Positions 26,264 through 32,200 of a DNA stretch of 32,200 nt are shown here, piece by piece. Numbering within the stretch: position 1 is the first letter of the stretch; each line of letters opens with the position of its first letter. The stretch comes from Myxococcaceae bacterium (GTDB taxonomy: Bacteria > Myxococcota > Myxococcia > Myxococcales > Myxococcaceae), in assembly GCA_016926755.1 (NCBI GenBank), contig JAFGNZ010000260.1, forward strand, positions 1 to 32,200, written 5' to 3'. The notes beneath the pieces were generated by a model. The model saw only the letters and a list, made by a program, of their open reading frames with translations. It did no database searches and was not told the DNA's origin. Made by a program: the position numbers and the translations under genes.

Positions 26264-26743
26264 TCACTTCCCCTTCAAGTACGAGACGCTCTGGGCGATC
26301 TTCGTCGCCAGCGGCTCGAACCGCTCCTGCTTCTTCTCGTTCATGGAGAAGATCAGCGACCAGGTCGTCTTCCCGTTGCAGCCAATGAAGGTGACGGTCC
26401 TCACCTTGTCCGTGCCGTCCTCGGTGGCGTTGTCCACGTTCACCCGCTTCGCCGCGGGGTTGGAGCCCAGGGTCGTCTTCTCCCAGCCCTCGCCCCCCAT
26501 GGCGGCGAGGATCTTGTCCAGGCACACCTTGGGCTTCATCCCCGCCGTCTGCACGGCGCCCACGTCCAGCAGGAAGAAGGCCTCACCGGAGGGGGCCTTG
26601 AACTTCTCCGTCCCCTCCTGGTTGCTGCGCTCCCAGGCGGCCGGCACGCTGAGCTTCAGCGCCTTCGCCTGGTGCTTCACCAGCGCATCCGCCGAGCCAC
26701 CCGCGCCCGCGGCCAGCACCACCATCAGCAGGGAACCCATCAT
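26264..26743 (-). CDS. Small secreted protein inside the kam operon, unknown function
   Basis: 159 residues with a short N-terminal signal-like segment (MMGSLLMVVLAAGAGGSADA) and a mature domain of about 140 residues. The mature part has two cysteines (PKVCLDKI and FIGCNGK segments) and alternating hydrophobic strands resembling a lipocalin/PsbP-like small beta domain, but I do not recognise a family. The ATG at 26743 overlaps the kamD stop by 4 nt (ATGA), and kamE starts 5 nt after its stop, so it is translationally coupled to both aminomutase subunit genes. An exported protein between the two subunits of a cytosolic enzyme is odd. It could be a late insertion into the operon or a periplasmic or surface factor used when feeding on protein or lysine. 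No lipobox is seen. Confidence 0.82.
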   Translation of the reverse strand: MMGSLLMVVLAAGAGGSADALVKHQAKALKLSVPAAWERSNQEGTEKFKAPSGEAFFLLDVGAVQTAGMKPKVCLDKILAAMGGEGWEKTTLGSNPAAKRVNVDNATEDGTDKVRTVTFIGCNGKTTWSLIFSMNEKKQERFEPLATKIAQSVSYLKGK

Positions 26744-28296
26744 GACGTCGTACCCTCCAGGATCTCCAGGAACGGATTGAAGTAGTCCGGCGCCTTCTCC
26801 AGCACGCCATCCAGGCCCTTGCCGCCCAGCTCCGAGCGCTTCACGTCGCCGAAGCGGCCCTTGCCGATGGCGGCCACCATGCCCTCTTTGTGGCACTCCT
26901 CCAGCAGCTCCATGGCCTTGGAGAACACCTCGCGCGCGCGGTTGGCGATCTTGCCGTCCTCGCGCACGGTGAACTCCTCGTCGATGCCGCGCGCCGCGCG
27001 GTGGACGTACGCGGCCGACTTCAGCGCCACGTACCGGTCCGCCAGCAGCGGGGTGTGCATGGCCTCGGTCATCATCCCCAGCAGCTGGATGCCCTGCCGC
27101 GTCCAGATGGCCACCAGGTCCGCCATCACGTCGTACGCGTGGCTGAAGAAGATGTCCGTCTCCTTGTGCTTGGTGGGCGGCATGTACTTGAGCGGGGCGT
27201 TGGGGAAGCAGCGCCGCACCAGCATGGCCTGGGACAGCTCCAGCAGCAGCGTGTCCGCGCGATACGGATCGATCTCGTACGAGTGGCCGATGCCCAGCTG
27301 CCAGTCCTTCAGGCCCGCGCGCTTGGCGAAGCTCTCGTTGATGAACTGGCTGGCGATGACGGTGTGGGCCGCCTCGTAGGCGTCCGCGGTGGTGATGTAG
27401 TTGTCCTCGCCGGTGTTGATGATGATGCCGGCCAGGGCGCAGATGCGGCGGCTGAAGTACTGATCGATGAACGTGCGCCGCATGTTGATGTCGCGGAAGA
27501 GGATGCCGTACATCGCGTCATTGAGCAGCATGTCCAGCCGCTCGTACGCCGCGCAGAAGGCGATCTCCGACATGCACAGGCCGGACGAGTAGTTGGTGAG
27601 CTGGATGTAGCGCTTGAGCTTCTGGCTCTCCTCGTCCAGCGCCTCCCGCATGATGCGGAAGTTCTCCTGGGTGGCGTAGGTGCCGCCGTAGCCCTCGGTG
27701 GTGGCGCCGTGGGGCACGTAGTCCAGCAGCGACTGGGCCGTGGAGCGGATCACCGCGATGACGTCCGCCCCAGCCTGGGCCGCCGCGCGCGCCTGGTCCA
27801 CGTCGTCGTAGATGTTGCCCGTGGCGACGATGACGTACTTGTGTGGCGCCGGGGACATGGGGAACTGCTGGCGGATCGCGTTGCGGTGGGCGATGCGCGA
27901 GCGGAGATCATCCAGCGCGGCGCGGGCCTCGGCGCGCACCTCGGCGCGGAGGTTCTGCTCCATGTCCGGCGACAGCGGGCCCAGCTTGTCGGTGGGCAGC
28001 GCCGTCAGCCGCTCCACCGCCTCCAGGGGGCTCTTGGCGCCCATCTGCAACGCGCGGCCATACCAGTAGGCCGCCCCGCGGTTGAGCACCCCGGCGGCCT
28101 TCAGCTTGTCCACCATCAGGTTGGCCAGCGGCACCCCTCGGGTACCCGCGCCCGAGATGCCGAAGAAGCGCAGCACGGTGCGCTCGTTGGACACGGTCGT
28201 GTTGCGGCGGATGAGCTCGAAGATCGGATTGACGATCTCCTCCGCCAGCTTGCGCGCGTGCGCAATCTGCTCGTCTTGGATGAACGGTCCCGACAT
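26740..28296 (-). CDS. kamD: Lysine 5,6-aminomutase, alpha subunit
   Basis: A 518-residue catalytic TIM-barrel subunit, the normal length for KamD. Recognisable family segments include NERTVLRFFGISGAGTRGVPLANLMVD (from about 37), YVIVATGNIYDDVDQARAAAQAGADVIAVIRSTAQSLLDYVPHGATTEGYGGTYATQENFRIMR region (about 155-215), and DIFFSHAYDVMADLVAIW. Those loops bind PLP phosphate and adenosylcobalamin in the known structure. The ATG at 28296 is preceded by AAGGTG about 8 nt upstream. A 122-nt gap separates it from kdd and contains two palindromes that may control transcription from here on. Reaction: L-beta-lysine to 3,5-diaminohexanoate (or D-lysine to 2,5-diaminohexanoate) with KamE. Lysine 2,3-aminomutase, needed to make beta-lysine from L-lysine, is not in the window. 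Confidence 0.96.
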   Translation of the reverse strand: MSGPFIQDEQIAHARKLAEEIVNPIFELIRRNTTVSNERTVLRFFGISGAGTRGVPLANLMVDKLKAAGVLNRGAAYWYGRALQMGAKSPLEAVERLTALPTDKLGPLSPDMEQNLRAEVRAEARAALDDLRSRIAHRNAIRQQFPMSPAPHKYVIVATGNIYDDVDQARAAAQAGADVIAVIRSTAQSLLDYVPHGATTEGYGGTYATQENFRIMREALDEESQKLKRYIQLTNYSSGLCMSEIAFCAAYERLDMLLNDAMYGILFRDINMRRTFIDQYFSRRICALAGIIINTGEDNYITTADAYEAAHTVIASQFINESFAKRAGLKDWQLGIGHSYEIDPYRADTLLLELSQAMLVRRCFPNAPLKYMPPTKHKETDIFFSHAYDVMADLVAIWTRQGIQLLGMMTEAMHTPLLADRYVALKSAAYVHRAARGIDEEFTVREDGKIANRAREVFSKAMELLEECHKEGMVAAIGKGRFGDVKRSELGGKGLDGVLEKAPDYFNPFLEILEGTTS

Positions 28297-28361
28297 GGAT
28301 GCACCTTAAACGCCAAACGAGCGGAAGTACTCAACCTTATTGCCCCACCAGCGGTCCAAAT

Positions 28362-28375
28362 ACCGACATATCGGT
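28362..28375. promoter_or_regulatory. Palindromic operator candidate, site 1 (kamD side)
   Basis: Inverted repeat ACCGA-CATA-TCGGT, 66 nt upstream of the kamD start. It has the same five-base arms and four-base spacer as site 2. A dimeric regulator is the likely ligand; I cannot name it. Confidence 0.55.
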
Positions 28376-28387
28376 GCCAACAGCGAG

Positions 28388-28401
28388 ACCGATATTTCGG
28401 T
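28388..28401. promoter_or_regulatory. Palindromic operator candidate, site 2
   Basis: Inverted repeat ACCGA-TATT-TCGGT, centre-to-centre 26 bp from site 1, about two and a half helical turns. Both copies lie in the 122-nt gap upstream of kamD and nowhere else that I noticed in the window. Confidence 0.55.
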
Positions 28402-28418
28402 GATTGCTCCACCGAAGC

Positions 28419-29450
28419 TCAGACGTAGCGCGTCTCGAAGAGCTTGCGGAGGGCGGGCTCGGCGCGCAGCAGGTCCAGGGTCAGCTCGGCGTGGCCGGGC
28501 GCGTAGCCGTTGCCCACCAGCATGGTGACGTCCTTGCCCACGCCCTCCGCGCCCAGCGCCGCCGCGGTGAAGCTGGTGGCCATGGAGAAGAAGATCACCG
28601 TCCCCCCATCCTTCACCGACAGGATCGAGGCCATCTCCGTGTTCCCCACCGAGGCGCAGTTGATGACGAGATCGCACAGCCCGCCGCCGGTGGCCTGGGA
28701 GACCGCCTCCATCACGTCCACGCCCTGGGTGGCGTCCACCTTCAGCGCCACATCACACAGGCCGATGCCGGACAGCGCCTCCAGCGCCTTCTCGGAGATG
28801 TCCAGCGCCAGCAGCCGCCCCTTCCCCTGGAGATCCCGCCGCGCCTGGGCCAGGCACAGCGCCCCGCTCTTGCCCGCGCCCAGCACCGCCACCGTCATCC
28901 CCGGGCGGACGTAGCGCGCCACCAGCGCAGGCGCTCCGCACACGTCCAGCGCCGCCAGGGCCAGCGTGTCCGGCATGTCCGTGGGCAGCTTCGCGTAGAT
29001 GCCCGAGGCGAAGAGGATCGCGTGGCCTCGGAGGTCCACCCGGTCGATCTCCGGGTGCACCGCCTTGATCTCCTCGATGACGAGCGGCGTGAGGGACAGG
29101 CTCACCAGCGTGGCGATGCGATCTCCCGGCGCGAGCGTCTCGCGCGCCGGATGCCTGGGGCCGATCTCCTTCACCCGCCCGAGCAGCATGCCCCCCGAGC
29201 CCGTGACGGGGTTCTGCATCTTCCCCCGCTCGCGGACGATCTCCTGGATGCGCGCGGCGATGCGCGCGGGCTCGGCGCCCACCTCGCCCTGGATCTGCTT
29301 GAAGGACGCGGCGTCGATGTTGAGGCTCTCCACGTCGATGAGCAGCTCCGCCTCGCGACACGGCAGCGCCGGATCCAGCTTGCGCGCCCGCTGGGGAAGC
29401 ACGCCCTTCTCGCCCACGACGCGGGACAGTCCATAGAGGTCGATGTTCAT
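28419..29450 (-). CDS. kdd: L-erythro-3,5-diaminohexanoate dehydrogenase
   Basis: A 343-residue NAD-dependent dehydrogenase that oxidises 3,5-diaminohexanoate to 5-amino-3-oxohexanoate with release of ammonia, between KamDE and Kce. The N-terminal GroES-like half contains LLIDVESLNIDAASFKQI and NPVTGSGGMLLGRV (80-93). The Rossmann half has VAVLGAGKSGALCL (187-200) and the VINCASVGNTEMASI loop typical of Kdd rather than of general zinc alcohol dehydrogenases, whose zinc-ligand pattern is absent. The start is the ATG at 29450, eight nt after the esterase stop; the open frame extends upstream into that gene without conservation. Length matches the family (about 345). Confidence 0.94.
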   Translation of the reverse strand: MNIDLYGLSRVVGEKGVLPQRARKLDPALPCREAELLIDVESLNIDAASFKQIQGEVGAEPARIAARIQEIVRERGKMQNPVTGSGGMLLGRVKEIGPRHPARETLAPGDRIATLVSLSLTPLVIEEIKAVHPEIDRVDLRGHAILFASGIYAKLPTDMPDTLALAALDVCGAPALVARYVRPGMTVAVLGAGKSGALCLAQARRDLQGKGRLLALDISEKALEALSGIGLCDVALKVDATQGVDVMEAVSQATGGGLCDLVINCASVGNTEMASILSVKDGGTVIFFSMATSFTAAALGAEGVGKDVTMLVGNGYAPGHAELTLDLLRAEPALRKLFETRYV

Positions 29451-29458
29451 GATCCCAA

Positions 29459-30466
29459 CTACTCCCGCGCCATGCGCGGCACCAGGAAGCCGAGCGAGCG
29501 CTCGAAGCGGTAGGACACGCCCGAGTGCGAGTCCTCGAACTCCTCGTGGCACAGCTCCGCGCCGCTGGTCCTGAACTCCTCGGCCAGCATGCGCGCGCCC
29601 CAGCGCAGGTTGTACTCATCACGGGTGCCGCAGTCGATGAACACCGTCTTCAGCTTGCGGAACGCGTCCAGGAACTTGGGCACGAAGCGCACCGGATCGT
29701 GCACCAGCCAGCGGTTCCACACGTCCAGCTTCACCCGCGCCGTCTGCGTGTCGAAGGGCAGCTCGATGTTGAGCGGCTCGCCCTTCTTCGGCGAGTACGC
29801 CGCCGCCATCGTCAGCACGTTGATGACCGTGAAGTCGTCCCCGCGCGGCTTCGTCTCCCGGCAGCGCCGCTTGAAGTCCTGGTACCAGGGCTCCACCCCG
29901 CCCGCCTTGAGCAGCGCGCTGGCGGCCTTGGGCAGATCCGGCAGGTAGCAGTACTCGAAGTAGCAGTCCCCGGCGTGGCTGCCGAGGTGGGAGAAGAGCT
30001 CGGGGTGGTAGCGCCCCATCACCATCGCGCCGTAGCCGCCCGAGCTGTGCCCCACCACCGCGCGCGAGGCCGGCTTCGCCAGCGTGCGCCAGGTGCGGTC
30101 CACGAAGCCCAGCACGTCCTTGGCCACGTAGTCCCGGTAGCGCCCGATGGCGTCGCTGTTGACCCACTGGCTGCCTCCGAGCGACGTCCACCCATCCGGG
30201 AACACGCCGATGATGGGCGGGATCTCCCCCGAGGCGACCATCGCGTCCAGCCGATCCAGCACGCTGAGGCCGAACGCGGAGACGTTCGTCCAGGAGGCGC
30301 CGCTGTTGGAGAAGGCGTGCAGGAAGTACACGGTCGGGTAGCGCCGCTCGCCCTCGCTGTACCCGGGCGGCAGGTACACGCGGAGCTGGCGACGGGCGGG
30401 ATCGCCCAGTGGGTTGTTCTCCAGCGCGGGCGCCTGCAGCTCGCGCGTCTCGAGCACTCCCTTCAT
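29459..30466 (-). CDS. Esterase D-like alpha/beta hydrolase
   Basis: 335 residues of the esterase/antigen-85-like family (S-formylglutathione hydrolase/FrsA type fold). The N-terminal strands lead to the LPPGYSEGERRYPTVYFLHAFS oxyanion region, and the nucleophile elbow is GHSSGGYGAM (139-148, Ser141). An Asp after the sixth strand (DCGTRDEYN) and a late His (EDSHSGVSYR) complete a plausible triad. No signal peptide is visible, so it is probably cytosolic. The substrate is unknown: a carboxylic ester or thioester. The ATG at 30466 has GGGGAG about 8 nt upstream. It is 8 nt before kdd, so it belongs to the same transcript; a link to lysine metabolism, for example hydrolysis of a CoA or lactone intermediate, is only inference. 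Confidence 0.9.
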   Translation of the reverse strand: MKGVLETRELQAPALENNPLGDPARRQLRVYLPPGYSEGERRYPTVYFLHAFSNSGASWTNVSAFGLSVLDRLDAMVASGEIPPIIGVFPDGWTSLGGSQWVNSDAIGRYRDYVAKDVLGFVDRTWRTLAKPASRAVVGHSSGGYGAMVMGRYHPELFSHLGSHAGDCYFEYCYLPDLPKAASALLKAGGVEPWYQDFKRRCRETKPRGDDFTVINVLTMAAAYSPKKGEPLNIELPFDTQTARVKLDVWNRWLVHDPVRFVPKFLDAFRKLKTVFIDCGTRDEYNLRWGARMLAEEFRTSGAELCHEEFEDSHSGVSYRFERSLGFLVPRMARE

Positions 30467-30491
30467 CCGTGTCTCCCCCTCCGGTTGACGC

Positions 30492-31433
30492 TCAGGTGCG
30501 AGCGCCGGGTTGCCTACCGAAGATCTTCATCACCTGCTGCAAGTCCTCCCACGCCTTTCGTTTCTCCTGCGGGCTGCGCAGCAGATAGGCCGGGTGGAAG
30601 GTGGGCATCAGCTTCACGCCCTGGTACTCACGCCACTGTCCCCGCAAGCGTGTAATGGGTGTGGAGTCCCGAAGCAATGTCTGTGCTGCGAACTTCCCCA
30701 GCGCCACGATGACCTTGGGCTGGATGGCCAGGAGCTGGGCGCGCAGGAACGGCTCGCAGGCGGTGATCTCGTCCGGCTCCGGGTTGCGGTTGCCCGGCGG
30801 CCGGCACTTCACCACGTTGCAGATGTACACCTGGTCTCGGGAGAAGCCCATCGCCTGGATCATCTTCGTGAGCAGCTCTCCGGCCGCGCCGACGAAGGGC
30901 ACCCCCTGCAGGTCCTCTTGCTCACCGGGGCCCTCGCCCACGAAGACCAGCTCCGCGCGCGGGTTGCCCACCCCGAAGACGATGTTCTTGCGCCCCGAGC
31001 ACAGCTTGCACCGCTGGCAGTCCCCCAGCTCGCGCCGGATCTGATCCAGGGTGGGGCGCTCTCCGTCCGCGACGCCCGGGAGCGGTCCGGCGTGGGGCGG
31101 AGCCTTCTGGGGCACGTCGATGAGCAGCCCGCTGCTCGCCGCCTCGACCGGGCGAACCAGGGCCGGGCGGGGGGCAGGCGCCTGGGGCTCAGCCGCCGGG
31201 CTGGGGCTGGACGGGCGCGCCGGTTCAGGCGTGGCGGGCGCCGCGGCGGGCTGGGACTTCGCCTCGCCCCGAGGAGGCAGCATCGATCGCAGCGCGGCCG
31301 AGCGCTCGGCGGACTGCTTCGCCGCGTCCACCAGCAAGGCCCGGCCCCCGGCCTCCTCCTGCCACAACAGGTGGCGGCGCAGGTCCTCCACGACTTCACC
31401 CAGTTCTTCGGCGGATTCGCGCGGGTCGTTCAC
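30492..31433 (-). CDS. Family 4 (Fe-S) uracil-DNA glycosylase
   Basis: A 313-residue DNA-repair glycosylase that removes uracil from DNA. The catalytic domain (about 128-308) has the 4Fe-4S cysteines Cys139, Cys142, Cys210 and Cys226; the CxxC pair and the 16-residue spacing of the last two match the thermophilic type-4 UDG. Motif 1 is GEGPGEQED (167-174 region), and the late motif is HPAYLLR (His280). The first about 125 residues are extra: a helical start ([24 protein letters not shown]) and a Pro/Ala/Ser-rich disordered stretch, which is common in myxobacterial copies and absent from minimal UDGs. The start is a GTG at 31433 with a weak ribosome-binding site. The stop is 25 nt before the esterase start, so transcription may continue into the lysine operon. 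Confidence 0.93.
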   Translation of the reverse strand: MNDPRESAEELGEVVEDLRRHLLWQEEAGGRALLVDAAKQSAERSAALRSMLPPRGEAKSQPAAAPATPEPARPSSPSPAAEPQAPAPRPALVRPVEAASSGLLIDVPQKAPPHAGPLPGVADGERPTLDQIRRELGDCQRCKLCSGRKNIVFGVGNPRAELVFVGEGPGEQEDLQGVPFVGAAGELLTKMIQAMGFSRDQVYICNVVKCRPPGNRNPEPDEITACEPFLRAQLLAIQPKVIVALGKFAAQTLLRDSTPITRLRGQWREYQGVKLMPTFHPAYLLRSPQEKRKAWEDLQQVMKIFGRQPGART

Positions 31434-31610
31434 GTTTGCCCGATGGGTAATGGAGGCGGTGCCTCCGGTTCAATGAGCCAGCCTGCGCCCGCCTCCCGCA
31501 CGCTTACCGCAGGGGCGAGCATGGCGCCACGGTCCAGTTCACGGCATGGGGCACGGCCCCTCACCTGCCCTCCACTGCGAAGGCAGCCCGGCCGGGTCCC
31601 CACGAACGCC

Positions 31611-31639
31611 ATCTTACAGGTAGGCTCTCACTCTGCCAA
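31611..31639 (-). promoter_or_regulatory. Sigma70-like promoter upstream of uracil-DNA glycosylase
   Basis: On the minus strand, TTGGCA (31639-31634), a 17-nt spacer, TAAGAT (31616-31611): five of six and four of six consensus positions. The leader to the GTG at 31433 would be about 170 nt. It lies in the 220-nt gap after coaBC, which otherwise shows no gene. Confidence 0.35.
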
Positions 31640-31653
31640 CGTGCCACGTCGCC

Positions 31654-32200
31654 TCATGCTCCGGCGTCCTGCTGCTCGGCAGGAGAGGGAGCGAGGCCCA
31701 GGAGCAGCTCCAGGATGCCCTGGGCCACCTCGCGCTTGGAGCCGGACAGCTCCCGCGAGGCGCCCGTCCGGGTCAGCACCGTCACCCGGTTGGTGTCCGT
31801 CCCGAAGCCCGCGCCCGGAGCGGTCACGTCGTTGGCGACGATCGCATCCAGCCCCTTGCGCTCCAGCTTCTCCCGGGCGTGCTCCAGCACCCGCTCCGTC
31901 TCGGCCGCGAACCCCACCAGCAGCGGCCGCCTCCGCGCTCCCGCCACCTTGCGCGAGGCCTCCGCGAGCACGTCCGGCGTGCGCACCAGCCGCAGCGCTT
32001 CGGGCCCCTCGCCCTTCTTCACCTTCTGCGGCGCCCGCGCCTCGGGCCGCCAGTCGCTCACCGCCGCCGAGGCGATGAACCAGTCCGCCGCCTCCACCCG
32101 CGAGAGCACCTCGCGCGCCATGTCCTCGGCGCTCACCACGTCCACCACCTCGAGCCCGGTCCGGTCCACCGCCGTCCCCACCGGCCCGAGCACCACCGTC
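31654..32200 (-). CDS. coaBC: CoaBC, phosphopantothenoylcysteine synthetase part (5' end outside window)
   Basis: The reading frame is open to the right window edge; only the last about 182 residues, belonging to the CoaB half, are visible. CoaBC makes 4'-phosphopantothenoylcysteine using CTP and then decarboxylates it, in coenzyme A synthesis. Visible CoaB motifs are WFIASAAVSDWRP (dimer and substrate loop), LLVGFAAETE, and KGLDAIVANDV followed by GFGTDTNRVTVL, which bind the nucleotide and substrate. The first half (CoaC, flavin-dependent decarboxylase) must lie beyond the window. The C-terminal about 20 residues are a variable Pro/Ala/Gln-rich tail. Confidence 0.93.
   Translation of the reverse strand, partial: TVVLGPVGTAVDRTGLEVVDVVSAEDMAREVLSRVEAADWFIASAAVSDWRPEARAPQKVKKGEGPEALRLVRTPDVLAEASRKVAGARRRPLLVGFAAETERVLEHAREKLERKGLDAIVANDVTAPGAGFGTDTNRVTVLTRTGASRELSGSKREVAQGILELLLGLAPSPAEQQDAGA

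Noticed and set aside
28365-28380. Sigma54-like element TTGGCAC upstream of kamD.
   Set aside because: The -24 part fits, but the -12 GC is missing at the required 10-nt spacing (TC instead), and it overlaps operator site 1.

Overview
The window reads as chromosomal DNA of a high-GC delta-proteobacterium of the myxobacterial kind, probably in the Cystobacter/Stigmatella/Archangium/Myxococcus group. The evidence is third-position-GC-rich genes, two eukaryote-like Ser/Thr kinases with a C-terminal membrane anchor (one with the HRDISPEN catalytic loop common in myxobacteria), a TonB receptor with a long periplasmic N-terminus, and paired small ribbon-helix-helix-like genes. The species assignment is inference; no rRNA or tRNA gene is present.

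Layout. (1) 1-1176: 3' part of a membrane-anchored Ser/Thr kinase. (2) 1394-5991, minus strand: a two-gene ATGA-overlapping operon encoding a Schlafen/AlbA_2-HATPase_c_4 protein and a 1141-residue protein with a degenerate cyclase-like domain, a NACHT NTPase and HEAT repeats. This is the best candidate for an undescribed system, probably a defence or signalling STAND module. (3) 6091-12421, minus strand: housekeeping cluster tilS - ftsH - folP - glmM, with a clear intrinsic terminator between ftsH and folP. (4) 12422-13425: a candidate sRNA transcription unit (sigma70-like promoter, C-rich stem-loop, strong terminator), then two tandem paralogous small genes with their own promoter. (5) 13403-18728: minus-strand TonB receptor plus a lipoprotein with only a 5'-nucleotidase C-terminal domain, divergent from a ChaN-like protein. 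(6) 18789-20973: a Ser/Thr kinase with TPRs convergent with an MmcQ/YjbR protein bearing a basic tail. (7) 21067-22650: acyl-CoA carboxylase carboxyltransferase subunit.

(8) 22681-30466, minus strand: a nearly contiguous lysine catabolic operon of the type known from fermenting Clostridia and Fusobacteria: esterase, kdd, kamD, a small secreted protein, kamE, kal, kce, an SDR and a SAM methyltransferase. KamDE moves the terminal amino group of beta-lysine (or D-lysine), Kdd oxidises the 3,5-diamino acid, Kce condenses the keto acid with acetyl-CoA to give acetoacetate and 3-aminobutyryl-CoA, and Kal releases ammonia to give crotonyl-CoA. A pair of identical-arm palindromes 26 bp apart lies just upstream of kamD and probably binds a regulator. 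(9) 30492-32200, minus strand: a family-4 uracil-DNA glycosylase and the truncated CoaB end of coaBC.

Most large open frames antisense to these genes are GC-driven shadows and are left out.
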